Below are positions 8,099 to 15,698 of a stretch of DNA of 64,000 nt, piece by piece. Below the pieces are notes generated by a model. It was not told where the DNA came from. It did no database searches and saw nothing but the letters and a program-made list of their open reading frames with translations. The DNA is from Chelativorans sp. J32. Lineage in GTDB: Bacteria > Pseudomonadota > Alphaproteobacteria > Rhizobiales > Rhizobiaceae. Every line of letters starts with the position of its first letter. Position 1 is the first letter of the stretch. Position numbers and translations under genes: made by a program. Location of the stretch: positions 124,001 to 188,000 of the forward strand of contig NZ_JAEQ01000003.1 of NCBI RefSeq assembly GCF_000518985.1, written 5' to 3'.

Positions 8099-9073
8099 AT
8101 GCCGACAGTCGCGCCGCTTGATCTCGAAGGCCATTGCATCGCCGTCGCCTGGCTCAACAACACTCCTCATTTCGCGCTGGCCGATGGCGTTGTCCACCGC
8201 CTGGACAACGGCCAGAAGTCGGTGGAATTCCATGACGGGCTTCTTTGCGCCGTCCCGATGCAGGACGGTCGCCGGCTTCTGACCGGCGGCGAGGATGGGA
8301 AAATCTTCGCGCTTTCCTCGGACGGCTCGGTGGAGCTTCTCGCCGAGATCGGCCGAAAGTGGGTGACGAGCGTCGCCGCGGGCCCGCATGAAGCGACCGC
8401 ATTCGCAAGCGGCCGCGTCGCCTATGTGCGTTTTTCCGATGGGCGAATCCGCGAGTTCCAGCATTCGCGGAGTGTTGAAGGCCTGGCCTTTGCACCCAAG
8501 GGCATGCGGCTCGGCGTCGCCCGGTACAATGGCGCGACGCTTCATTTCCCGGCCACGGAAGGAAAGCCGACCGAACTCGAATGGGCCGGCGCCCACACCG
8601 GCATCACCTTTTCGCCCGACGGGAATTTCCTCGTCACCACCATGCAGGAAAACGCCCTGCACGGCTGGAAGCTGGCCGATGGCAAACACATGCGGATGAC
8701 CGGCTATCCAGCCAAGGTGAAGAGCTTTTCGTGGAGCGCGAAAGGACGCTGGCTTGCCACGTCCGGTGCGCCCGCCGCGATCGTCTGGCCTTTCCAGGGC
8801 AAGGACGGTCCCATGGGAAAGGCCCCGCTCGAACTCGGCACCCGCGGCAATGTTATGGTTACGCAGGTTTGCTGCCATCCCGCCGAGGATATCGTGGCGA
8901 TCGGCTATTCCGACGGCATGATCCTCGCCGCTCGCTTTGCCGATGCGAAGGAAGTCCTGCTGCGCAGGCCGGGGAAGGGCGCAATCACCGCCATGAGCTG
9001 GGATGCCCAGGGAGGCCGGCTCGCCTTCGGCTCGGATGCGGGTGATTGCGGCCTGGTCGATATCTCGGCCTAG
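8099..9073 (+). CDS. WD40-repeat protein paired with COG0523 GTPase
   Basis: A 324-residue protein made of degenerate WD40 blades with repeated units such as ITFSPDGNFLVTT, FSWSAKGRWLATS and MSWDAQGGRLAFGS. These suggest one seven-bladed propeller. There is no signal peptide and no catalytic domain, so it is probably a cytoplasmic protein-binding scaffold. Its ATG comes one base after the stop of the GTPase gene, which indicates tight translational coupling and a likely shared function or complex. The actual partner and biochemical role are unknown. Confidence 0.88.
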   Translation: MPTVAPLDLEGHCIAVAWLNNTPHFALADGVVHRLDNGQKSVEFHDGLLCAVPMQDGRRLLTGGEDGKIFALSSDGSVELLAEIGRKWVTSVAAGPHEATAFASGRVAYVRFSDGRIREFQHSRSVEGLAFAPKGMRLGVARYNGATLHFPATEGKPTELEWAGAHTGITFSPDGNFLVTTMQENALHGWKLADGKHMRMTGYPAKVKSFSWSAKGRWLATSGAPAAIVWPFQGKDGPMGKAPLELGTRGNVMVTQVCCHPAEDIVAIGYSDGMILAARFADAKEVLLRRPGKGAITAMSWDAQGGRLAFGSDAGDCGLVDISA

Positions 9074-9139
9074 GCTACTCCCTTCGATAATCGGAACCTT
9101 TCAGCCTCGTTGCCGCTTGAGCGGGCAGCGAGGTTGCTC

Positions 9140-9760
9140 ATGGTGCTGGAAAAGACGAAGGAGACGAGGCCAAAAACCCTTGATGCGCTAAGGGAAGATG
9201 CGCGCGACTGTACGCGCTGCGATCTCTACAAGAACGCCACGCAGACCGTCTTTGGCGAGGGCGGCAGCGAAGCGCGCGTGTTGTTCGTCGGCGAGCAGCC
9301 CGGAGACAAGGAGGACGTGGAAGGCAGACCCTTTGTCGGACCGGCCGGCCGGCTCTTCGATGGCATTCTGGAGGAGGTGGGGATTGATCGGAAAAAGACT
9401 TACGTCACGAATGCCGTCAAGCACTTCAAGTTCGAGCCGCGCGGCAAGCGCCGCATCCACTCCAAGCCTAATGCCGGCGAGATTCGCGCCTGCCGCTGGT
9501 GGCTCGATCAGGAGCTGACGCTGATCCAGCCGGATCTGGCCGTGGCGCTCGGCGCCACCGCGGCGCGGGCACTTGTTGGAAAGCCGGTGCCGATCACGAA
9601 GTTTCGTGGCACCCTATTGGAAAGTGCCGAAGGTGTGCCGGTCTTCATCACCGTCCACCCGTCTTACCTGCTGCGCATCCCCGACGAACTTGACAGGCGC
9701 CGCGAGCGCGAGCGTTTCGCAGAGGAGATGCGCAAGGTGAAGGCGATGATGAAGGGTTGA
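9140..9760 (+). CDS. UdgX-type uracil-DNA glycosylase
   Basis: A 206-residue DNA-repair enzyme of the family 4-like uracil-DNA glycosylase superfamily. The glycosylase motif GEQPGDKED is at residues 51-59 and the second motif HPSYLLRIP begins at H173. The diagnostic feature is KRRIH at 103-107. In mycobacterial UdgX this extra loop supplies the histidine that attacks the sugar and leaves the enzyme covalently bound to the abasic site; here it is H107. Iron-sulfur ligands C24, C27 and C118 are present, while the position that is a third cysteine in family 4 reads VKHFKF, as in UdgX. The ATG at 9140 has GAGG six bases upstream. It stands alone, convergent to the glycerate kinase gene. Confidence 0.92.
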   Translation: MVLEKTKETRPKTLDALREDARDCTRCDLYKNATQTVFGEGGSEARVLFVGEQPGDKEDVEGRPFVGPAGRLFDGILEEVGIDRKKTYVTNAVKHFKFEPRGKRRIHSKPNAGEIRACRWWLDQELTLIQPDLAVALGATAARALVGKPVPITKFRGTLLESAEGVPVFITVHPSYLLRIPDELDRRRERERFAEEMRKVKAMMKG

Positions 9761-9812
9761 TCCTTCGGAGGCGCTGGCGCCTTGTTCCATCCCTAACGAA
9801 GCCCGCCGTGGC

Positions 9813-11078
9813 TTACCTCACCAGCACTGCCCGAAGATCATTCACATTCGTTCCGGTGGGACCGGGCGTGAATAGATCGCCCAGTGCGTTGAACGCCCCC
9901 CAGGAATCATGAGCGGCCAGCAGAGCTTTCGGATCGAACCCGGCCTGGCGCAGGCGGGAGACCGTTGTGTGGTCGGCAAACGCGCCGGCATTGTTTTCCG
10001 AACCGTCGATGCCGTCGGTATCGGCTGCGAAGGCGGTGATGCCCGTGAGGTTCTCTATGCCCAAGGCGAGGGACAGAAGGAACTCGGTATTGCGTCCGCC
10101 GCGTCCGCCTCGCTCCCGGATCGTCACCGTGGTTTCACCGCCGGAAAGCATGAGAACGGGCTTCTGGAAGGGCCGATCACGCAAAGCCACTTCGCGGGCG
10201 ATCGCCGCGTGGACACGACCCACTTCGCGTGCTTCGCCCTCGATCGCGTCGGAAAGGATCACCGTCTTCACGCCCTCCTTTTCCGCCGCAGCGGCGACCG
10301 CTTCCAGTGAGCGGGCCGCGGAGGCCACGATATGCACCTCGTTGCTGGCAAAGCGCGGGTCGTCGGGCTTGGGTGCATCGGCCAGATGCGAGTGGATATG
10401 GCGGATAGCTGCAGCAGGCAGGCGAATGCCATAGGCCTTCACCACAGCCATCGCATCCTGGCGCGTCGCCGTATCAGGCACCGTGGGGCCGGAGGAGACC
10501 AGCGCCGGATCGTCTCCCGGTATGTCGGAGACGATGAGGCTCACGACATGCGCCGGATAGGCGGCGAGGGCGAGCCTGCCGCCCTTGATGGTCGAAAGAT
10601 GCTTACGCACCATGTTCATGGCCGAGATGGGTGCTCCGGAGGCGAGCAACGCCTCGTTGACGGCGATCTCATCTTCAAGGGCCATGCCCGGCGGGGGTGC
10701 TGGGAGAAGAGCCGAACCGCCGCCGCAGATGAGCGCCACCACCAAATCGTCTTCCGTGAGATTGCTGACCAGCCGCAGAATGTGGCGCGAGCCCTCGAGG
10801 CCGGCCGCATCCGGCACCGGGTGGGCGGCCTCGAAAACCTTGATGCGCTGCGTCGGCGCGCCATAGCCATAGCGGGTGACCACCGCGCCTTCGAGCGGCC
10901 CGTCCCACGCTTCCTCGAAGGCCTGCGCCATCTGTGCTGCGCCCTTGCCTGTGCCGACGACAATGGTGCGGCCTTTGGGCCGGGAAGGGAGGAAGGCGGG
11001 AAGCGCCTGGCGTGGGTCGGCGGCGGCAACGGCAGCACGAAACAGGTTTTCGAAGAATGGCTTAGGCGTGATTGTCAT
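9813..11078 (-). CDS. Glycerate 2-kinase (MOFRL family, TtuD/GckA)
   Basis: A 421-residue cytoplasmic kinase that converts D-glycerate to 2-phosphoglycerate; older annotations call it hydroxypyruvate reductase TtuD. The N-terminal half carries the nucleotide-binding loop GTGKGAAQM and the glycine-rich CGGGSALLPAPPPG. The C-terminal MOFRL domain shows TDGIDGSENNAGAFAD. It lies downstream of guaD and puuD on the same strand with a 188-bp gap. Glyoxylate from ureide breakdown enters metabolism through tartronate semialdehyde and glycerate, so its place here makes sense, although it could also serve glycolate or tartrate use. Confidence 0.9.
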   Translation of the reverse strand: MTITPKPFFENLFRAAVAAADPRQALPAFLPSRPKGRTIVVGTGKGAAQMAQAFEEAWDGPLEGAVVTRYGYGAPTQRIKVFEAAHPVPDAAGLEGSRHILRLVSNLTEDDLVVALICGGGSALLPAPPPGMALEDEIAVNEALLASGAPISAMNMVRKHLSTIKGGRLALAAYPAHVVSLIVSDIPGDDPALVSSGPTVPDTATRQDAMAVVKAYGIRLPAAAIRHIHSHLADAPKPDDPRFASNEVHIVASAARSLEAVAAAAEKEGVKTVILSDAIEGEAREVGRVHAAIAREVALRDRPFQKPVLMLSGGETTVTIRERGGRGGRNTEFLLSLALGIENLTGITAFAADTDGIDGSENNAGAFADHTTVSRLRQAGFDPKALLAAHDSWGAFNALGDLFTPGPTGTNVNDLRAVLVR

Positions 11079-11266
11079 GAAAGCCTCCTTTCCAACCCGG
11101 CCCCGACGCGGCTGGCCCCTCCTGCAGGGGACGCGGCGTCCACAACCGCAGCTGATTCGCGGCGGTTCCGACGCCTATCTCGCCCTTGGTGGGCAAGAAA
11201 GCAAACCCCTTGGAGTGGACAGTGTCGGTTTTCCGGATTCTGCAGCGGAAGGTGGTCGACCTTGCT

Positions 11267-12571
11267 TCAGACCGTGCTCTTCGCGGGGTCGCCCGCAATA
11301 TAGGTTTCCACGATGGAGCGATCGTCGCCGAGCGTCTGCAGCACAAAAAGTTCTTCGGCTAAAGTCTCCGCCCGTTCCATGCGCAGCCGCATGACCGGCG
11401 TCGCGCTGGCATCGAGCACGACGAAATCGGCATCGGTCCTCACGTCCAGCGTTCCGATGTGATCGGCAAGCGAGAGCGCCTCGGCGTTGCCGAGCGTCAT
11501 CTGCCAGAAGGACGCGAAAGGATTGAGCTTCTCGCCATGAAAGGCAATGACCTTGTAACCCTCATCCATGGTGCGCAGCATGGAATAGCTGGTGCCACCG
11601 CCGGTATCCGTGGCAATTGCGGTACGCAGAGGCCTTGCGCGCCGGCGATAGCGGAAATAGTCGAAGAGGCCGGAGCCCAGGAAAAGGTTCGAGGTCGGGC
11701 AGAACACCGCCACGGAGCCGGTGTCCGAAAGAGCGTCGGCTTCGCGTTCCGATAGATGGATGCAGTGGCCGAGCAGCGTCCTCGGCCCGAGCAGGCCGTA
11801 TTTCTCATAGATGCCGGTATAGTCAACGCAATCGGGATAGAGCTCGCAAGAAAGCGCGATCTCGGCACGGTTTTCCGAAAGATGGGTCTGGATGTGGAGA
11901 TCAGGATGCTCGGAAGCGAGCGCCTGCGCCATCTCCATCTGCTTCGGACTTGAGGTGATCGCAAAGCGTGGCGTGATCGCATAGTGCAGGCGGCTGCGGC
12001 CATGCCACTTCGCAATCAGGGCCTTGGTGTCGTCATAGCCTGATTGCGGCGTATCGGTCAGGGTCACCGGGGCATTCCGATCCATCATGACCTTGCCGGC
12101 AATGATGCGCATCCCGCGTCTTTCCGCCTCGGCAAACAATGCTTCGGCCGATTGCGAGTGGACGCTGCAATAGACGGCTGACGTGGTGGTGCCCTGCCGG
12201 ACCATTTCGTCCAGGAATGAGGAGGCGATGCGCGCGGCATGAGAGCCGTCGCCGAACTCCGATTCGGCGGGAAAAGTGTAGTTGTTCAGCCAGTCGAGCA
12301 GTTCAGCCCCGTAGCTCGCAATCACCTGCATTTGCGGGAAATGGGCATGAGGATCGACGAAGCCCGGCAGGAGGAGGTGAGGCCGATGGTCGACCAGCCT
12401 CGCCCCGGCCGCCTGGGGCTCGATCTCGGCATAGTTCCCGCTGGCACGTATGATGCCGCCTTCGACCAGGACGGCCCCATCTTCCTCGTACCTGTAGGAG
12501 GAATGGTCTTCCGCTGTCAGAGGCTCCCTGATGAACGTGAGCAAGCGCGCGCGGATCAGGGTCTTCGTCAT
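11267..12571 (-). CDS. guaD: Guanine deaminase
   Basis: A 434-residue zinc amidohydrolase that deaminates guanine to xanthine in the cytoplasm. Zinc ligands are seen in DPHAHFPQM (H75, H77), and further family motifs are TAFPAE-like NNYTFPAESE, HIQTHLSEN, GHCIHLSERE and the C-terminal ATDTGGGTSYSML. The length fits. It is 30 bp downstream of puuD on the same strand, forming a unit with PuuD and perhaps the glycerate kinase. It supplies xanthine to the XdhAB enzyme encoded 3 kb away. Confidence 0.95.
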   Translation of the reverse strand: MTKTLIRARLLTFIREPLTAEDHSSYRYEEDGAVLVEGGIIRASGNYAEIEPQAAGARLVDHRPHLLLPGFVDPHAHFPQMQVIASYGAELLDWLNNYTFPAESEFGDGSHAARIASSFLDEMVRQGTTTSAVYCSVHSQSAEALFAEAERRGMRIIAGKVMMDRNAPVTLTDTPQSGYDDTKALIAKWHGRSRLHYAITPRFAITSSPKQMEMAQALASEHPDLHIQTHLSENRAEIALSCELYPDCVDYTGIYEKYGLLGPRTLLGHCIHLSEREADALSDTGSVAVFCPTSNLFLGSGLFDYFRYRRRARPLRTAIATDTGGGTSYSMLRTMDEGYKVIAFHGEKLNPFASFWQMTLGNAEALSLADHIGTLDVRTDADFVVLDASATPVMRLRMERAETLAEELFVLQTLGDDRSIVETYIAGDPAKSTV

Positions 12572-12601
12572 TCAATCCTCTTGAATTCTCTTCAGCGCGC
12601 C

Positions 12602-13816
12602 TCAGCGTGCTTCCTCGAACCATGTAATGAGCAGTCGCCGCTCATCCTCCGTCATGCCCGAGACGTTTCCCGGCGGCATGGCGTGGCTGCGGCCGGCCTG
12701 AAGGTAGATTTCGCGAGCATGGCCTGCAATACCGGCTTCCGAATCCAGCAGCACGCCTTTTGGCGCGGCATGAATTCCGTCATAGCCGGGCTCGGCTGAA
12801 TGACACATGGCGCAGCGCCCCATCACCGTATCGCGGACTGCGGGAAAATGCGCGGAGGCAACAAATCGCTCTTCGTTTTGCGATATCCGCCGTTCCCCGG
12901 TCAGGATCGCGGGCACGGTCGAAAGCCACATGATGATGACGAAAAGGATCGCCGCTGCGGCCCAGGTCCAGTGAGGATTGCCCTTCCGCGCGTGAAGGGT
13001 GTTGAAATAGTGCCGGATGAGCACGCCGATGATGAAGATCAGCGAAGCGATGACCCAGTTGAACTGCGTGCCGAACGCCAGCGGGTAATGGTTCGACAGC
13101 ATCAGGAAGATCACCGGCAGCGTGAGATAGTTATTGTGCAGGGAACGCTGCTTCGCCTGGGCGCCGAGCTTCGGATCCGGCTTCCGGCCCGCCTTGAGGT
13201 CCGCCACCACGATCTTCTGGTTTGGAATGATAAGGAGGAAGACATTCGCCGACATGATGGTGGCCGTGAAGGCGCCCAGATGGAGAAACGCCGCGCGCCC
13301 GGTAAAGAGCTGTGTGTAGCCCCAGCTCATCGCCACCAGAATGGCGTACAGGATCAGCATCAGGCCTGTATCGCTCTTGCCAAGCCGCGACTTGCAAAGC
13401 GCATCGTAGAGAAGCCAGCCAAGGCCGATCGAGGCAAGCGAGATCAGAATCGCCACCGGTGCGGAGACATCGAGCACATTGCGGTCGACGAGGTAGAGGT
13501 CCGCGCCGGCATAGTAGACGATGGCGAGCAGCGCAAAGCCCGAGAGCCATGTGAAATAGGCTTCCCATTTGAACCAGGTAAGGTGTTCGGGAAGGGAGGC
13601 CGGTGCCACCATATATTTCTGGATATGGTAGAAGCCGCCGCCATGCACCTGCCATTCCTCGCCGGACACGCCTTCGGGCAAGCCGGGTCGCTTCACGAGC
13701 CCCAAATCCAGCGCGATGAAATAGAAGGACGAGCCGATCCAGGCGATCGCCGTCACCACATGCAGCCAGCGCACCGCGAAGGCCAGCCACTCCCACATCA
13801 CAGCAAAATCGTTCAA
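12602..13816 (-). CDS. puuD: Membrane-bound urate hydroxylase with cytochrome c domain
   Basis: A 404-residue inner-membrane enzyme that oxidises urate to 5-hydroxyisourate and passes electrons to the respiratory chain instead of making peroxide. About eight transmembrane segments fill residues 10-295. The C-terminal cytochrome c domain has CAMCH at C335-H339 and the likely axial methionine in AMPPGN near residue 380. The protein replaces soluble uricase or the FAD-type HpxO. It is divergent from the LysR gene, with the shared 16-nt motif in between, and upstream of guaD. Confidence 0.94.
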   Translation of the reverse strand: MNDFAVMWEWLAFAVRWLHVVTAIAWIGSSFYFIALDLGLVKRPGLPEGVSGEEWQVHGGGFYHIQKYMVAPASLPEHLTWFKWEAYFTWLSGFALLAIVYYAGADLYLVDRNVLDVSAPVAILISLASIGLGWLLYDALCKSRLGKSDTGLMLILYAILVAMSWGYTQLFTGRAAFLHLGAFTATIMSANVFLLIIPNQKIVVADLKAGRKPDPKLGAQAKQRSLHNNYLTLPVIFLMLSNHYPLAFGTQFNWVIASLIFIIGVLIRHYFNTLHARKGNPHWTWAAAAILFVIIMWLSTVPAILTGERRISQNEERFVASAHFPAVRDTVMGRCAMCHSAEPGYDGIHAAPKGVLLDSEAGIAGHAREIYLQAGRSHAMPPGNVSGMTEDERRLLITWFEEAR

Positions 13817-13891
13817 GGCCCGCTCCCACTCCTGTTGCAGGCGGCAAGCTTACGGGTTCCGTCCTAAAGAAAAAGAGAGGGAGACCGCGAT

Positions 13892-13907
13892 GACTTTCAA
13901 ATTTTTC
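13892..13907. promoter_or_regulatory. Putative purine-regulon operator, copy 1
   Basis: GACTTTCAAATTTTTC lies between divergent puuD (76 bp away) and the LysR gene (36 bp away). The identical 16 bases recur at 20029-20044 between hiuH and puuE. In this copy the run continues as a TTTTC-TG-GAAAA dyad. Position and repetition suggest the binding site of the adjacent LysR regulator; binding is an inference. Confidence 0.6.
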
Positions 13908-13942
13908 TGGAAAATCGCGAAGCCGTCGGTTTGATAGGCATC

Positions 13943-14863
13943 ATGGCTTATCTCGATAATATCGCGGTTTTTGTACGCGTCGTGGAACTGGGCGGCCTGT
14001 CGGCGGCAGGCAGGGACCTGCGCGTCTCGCCGGCGGTCGCATCGAACCGCATCAAGGAGCTGGAAAAGCATCTGGGTGTGCGGCTGCTCAACCGAACCAC
14101 CCGACAACTCACTCCGACGGAACATGGCCGCGTCTTTTATGAGGGCGCAAAGAAGGTGCTCGAAACGTTGCAGGAGGCCGAGGGAGCGGTGGCCGCGCTT
14201 TCCGGCCAGCCACGCGGCACGATCCGTGTCACCGCGCCGCTCGGGCTCGGCAAACGCCTCATCGCCAGCGCCATTCCGGAATTCCGCGAACGCTATCCGC
14301 AGATCGAGGTGCGACTGAGGCTTTCAGATCATGAAGTCGACATCATGCGCGAGGGGATCGACGTTGCCTTCAAGCTCGGGCTTCTGGAGAATTCGAGCCT
14401 GAGGATGCGCGGGATCATGGATTGCGAGCGCGTGCTTGCGGCTTCGCCAGCCTATCTCCAGCGGCGCGGGGAACCTGTGCGCCCGGAACAGCTCGTCGAA
14501 GACCGCCACGACTGCCTGATGCTCCGCTTTCCCGGCGTGCGCGAATATTTCTGGACATTGCAGACGCCGGAAGGCCCGAGAAAATTCGAGGTCCGTGGAC
14601 CCTTTGATACCGATGACGGCGATGTGATCACGGGCTGGGCGATCGCGGGCCACGGCATCATCAACAAGCCTCGGTTCGAGATCGAGCCCTTCCTCCGGAA
14701 CGGACAGCTGCGGGTGATCCTGCCCGATACACCGCCGACGCCGGTGCAGCTTGCCGCGGTCTATCCGCACAAAAAGCTTCAGGATCCCAAGATGCGGCTG
14801 TTGGTGGATTTCATGGTCGAACGCTGCCAGCGCATGATCGGTGAGATTTTGAGGGGCCGGTAA
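13943..14863 (+). CDS. LysR-family regulator of the purine/ureide genes (inferred)
   Basis: A 306-residue LysR-type regulator, in the subgroup whose effector domain starts GTIRVTAPLGLGKRL. The helix-turn-helix covers residues 4-60 (GGLSAAGRDLRVSPAVASNRI). I chose the ATG at 13943 over the in-frame TTG at 13931 because the domain begins there. It is divergent from puuD and convergent with xdhC, leaving one base between stops. Its central place in the purine island and the repeated motif in both divergent promoters suggest that it controls them. The inducer, perhaps urate, xanthine or allantoin, is unknown. Confidence 0.85.
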   Translation: MAYLDNIAVFVRVVELGGLSAAGRDLRVSPAVASNRIKELEKHLGVRLLNRTTRQLTPTEHGRVFYEGAKKVLETLQEAEGAVAALSGQPRGTIRVTAPLGLGKRLIASAIPEFRERYPQIEVRLRLSDHEVDIMREGIDVAFKLGLLENSSLRMRGIMDCERVLAASPAYLQRRGEPVRPEQLVEDRHDCLMLRFPGVREYFWTLQTPEGPRKFEVRGPFDTDDGDVITGWAIAGHGIINKPRFEIEPFLRNGQLRVILPDTPPTPVQLAAVYPHKKLQDPKMRLLVDFMVERCQRMIGEILRGR

Positions 14864-14864
14864 A

Positions 14865-15665
14865 TCAGCTCAGCGCCTGCATCACCTCCGCTGCCGTGAG
14901 CGCAGCGATGACGGCGGGGCGCTTGTCACGAACGGCTGCTCCTCCGATTGGCGTGACGAGCCGCGAAAGGCGGGCTTCATCGCCGCCATTCTTCAAATAC
15001 CAGCTTTTGAACGTCGCCTTCTTCGTTTTCGAGCCGATCATCCCGACATAGGCCGCATCGTCCCGAGCCAGGGCTTCGGCAGTAAGCAGGAAGTCCAAGG
15101 CATGATCATGGGTGAGGATGATGAAGGCGGAACGGGGAGGTGCTTCGCGGATGATGGCCTCCGGCACCGGCGTTAGCCGGGTTCCCACATCCGGCGGAAG
15201 ATCCTGCAGGATCTCCACACGTGTTTCCACGAGGGTGGTCTTTACGGGAAGAAGGGCGAGGGCTTCGGCAAGCGCATGACCGACATGGCCGCCACCGAAG
15301 AGATAGATGTGGGGGAGGGCGCTGTCTTCCTCCTCGGCGCGTTTCAGAAGATCGGCGCGCTCTTTGGAGCCGATGATGCGGATATCCAGTGCCACGCGTC
15401 CTCCACAGCACTGGCCGATCTCCGGCCCCAAAGGGATATCCATCGCGCCGCTTGCGATGTTTTCAGCCACCAGTTCGCGCGCCCTGGCAATCGCCAGAAA
15501 TTCGAGTTGACCGCCACCGATCGTGCCGAAGGTCTTGTCGGCTGAGGCGAGCATCCAGGCGCCTTTTTCGCGGGGCGTGGAGCCTTTCGCTTCGCTGACC
15601 GTGATGAGGGCGGTCGCCGGAGCTTGATCCAGGAATGCAGCAAGGCTTTTGGCGAGGGCAGTCAT
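14865..15665 (-). CDS. xdhC: Xanthine dehydrogenase accessory protein XdhC
   Basis: A 266-residue cytoplasmic chaperone that binds molybdenum cofactor, helps its sulfuration and inserts it into XdhB. The N-terminal XdhC/CoxI domain contains SEAKGSTPREKGAWML and the GQCCGGRV segment. The C-terminal Rossmann domain has FGGGHVGHALAEAL. It is the last gene of the hiuH-xdhA-xdhB-xdhC unit, 33 bp after xdhB. Confidence 0.95.
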   Translation of the reverse strand: MTALAKSLAAFLDQAPATALITVSEAKGSTPREKGAWMLASADKTFGTIGGGQLEFLAIARARELVAENIASGAMDIPLGPEIGQCCGGRVALDIRIIGSKERADLLKRAEEEDSALPHIYLFGGGHVGHALAEALALLPVKTTLVETRVEILQDLPPDVGTRLTPVPEAIIREAPPRSAFIILTHDHALDFLLTAEALARDDAAYVGMIGSKTKKATFKSWYLKNGGDEARLSRLVTPIGGAAVRDKRPAVIAALTAAEVMQALS

Positions 15666-15698
15666 TTTCCTGATAATAACGGTAGGCGCACTCGCAAT

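Noticed and set aside
9769-9784. Possible terminator between udgX and the glycerate kinase gene
   Set aside because: The stem is only five pairs and the T-run is TGTT, too weak to annotate.
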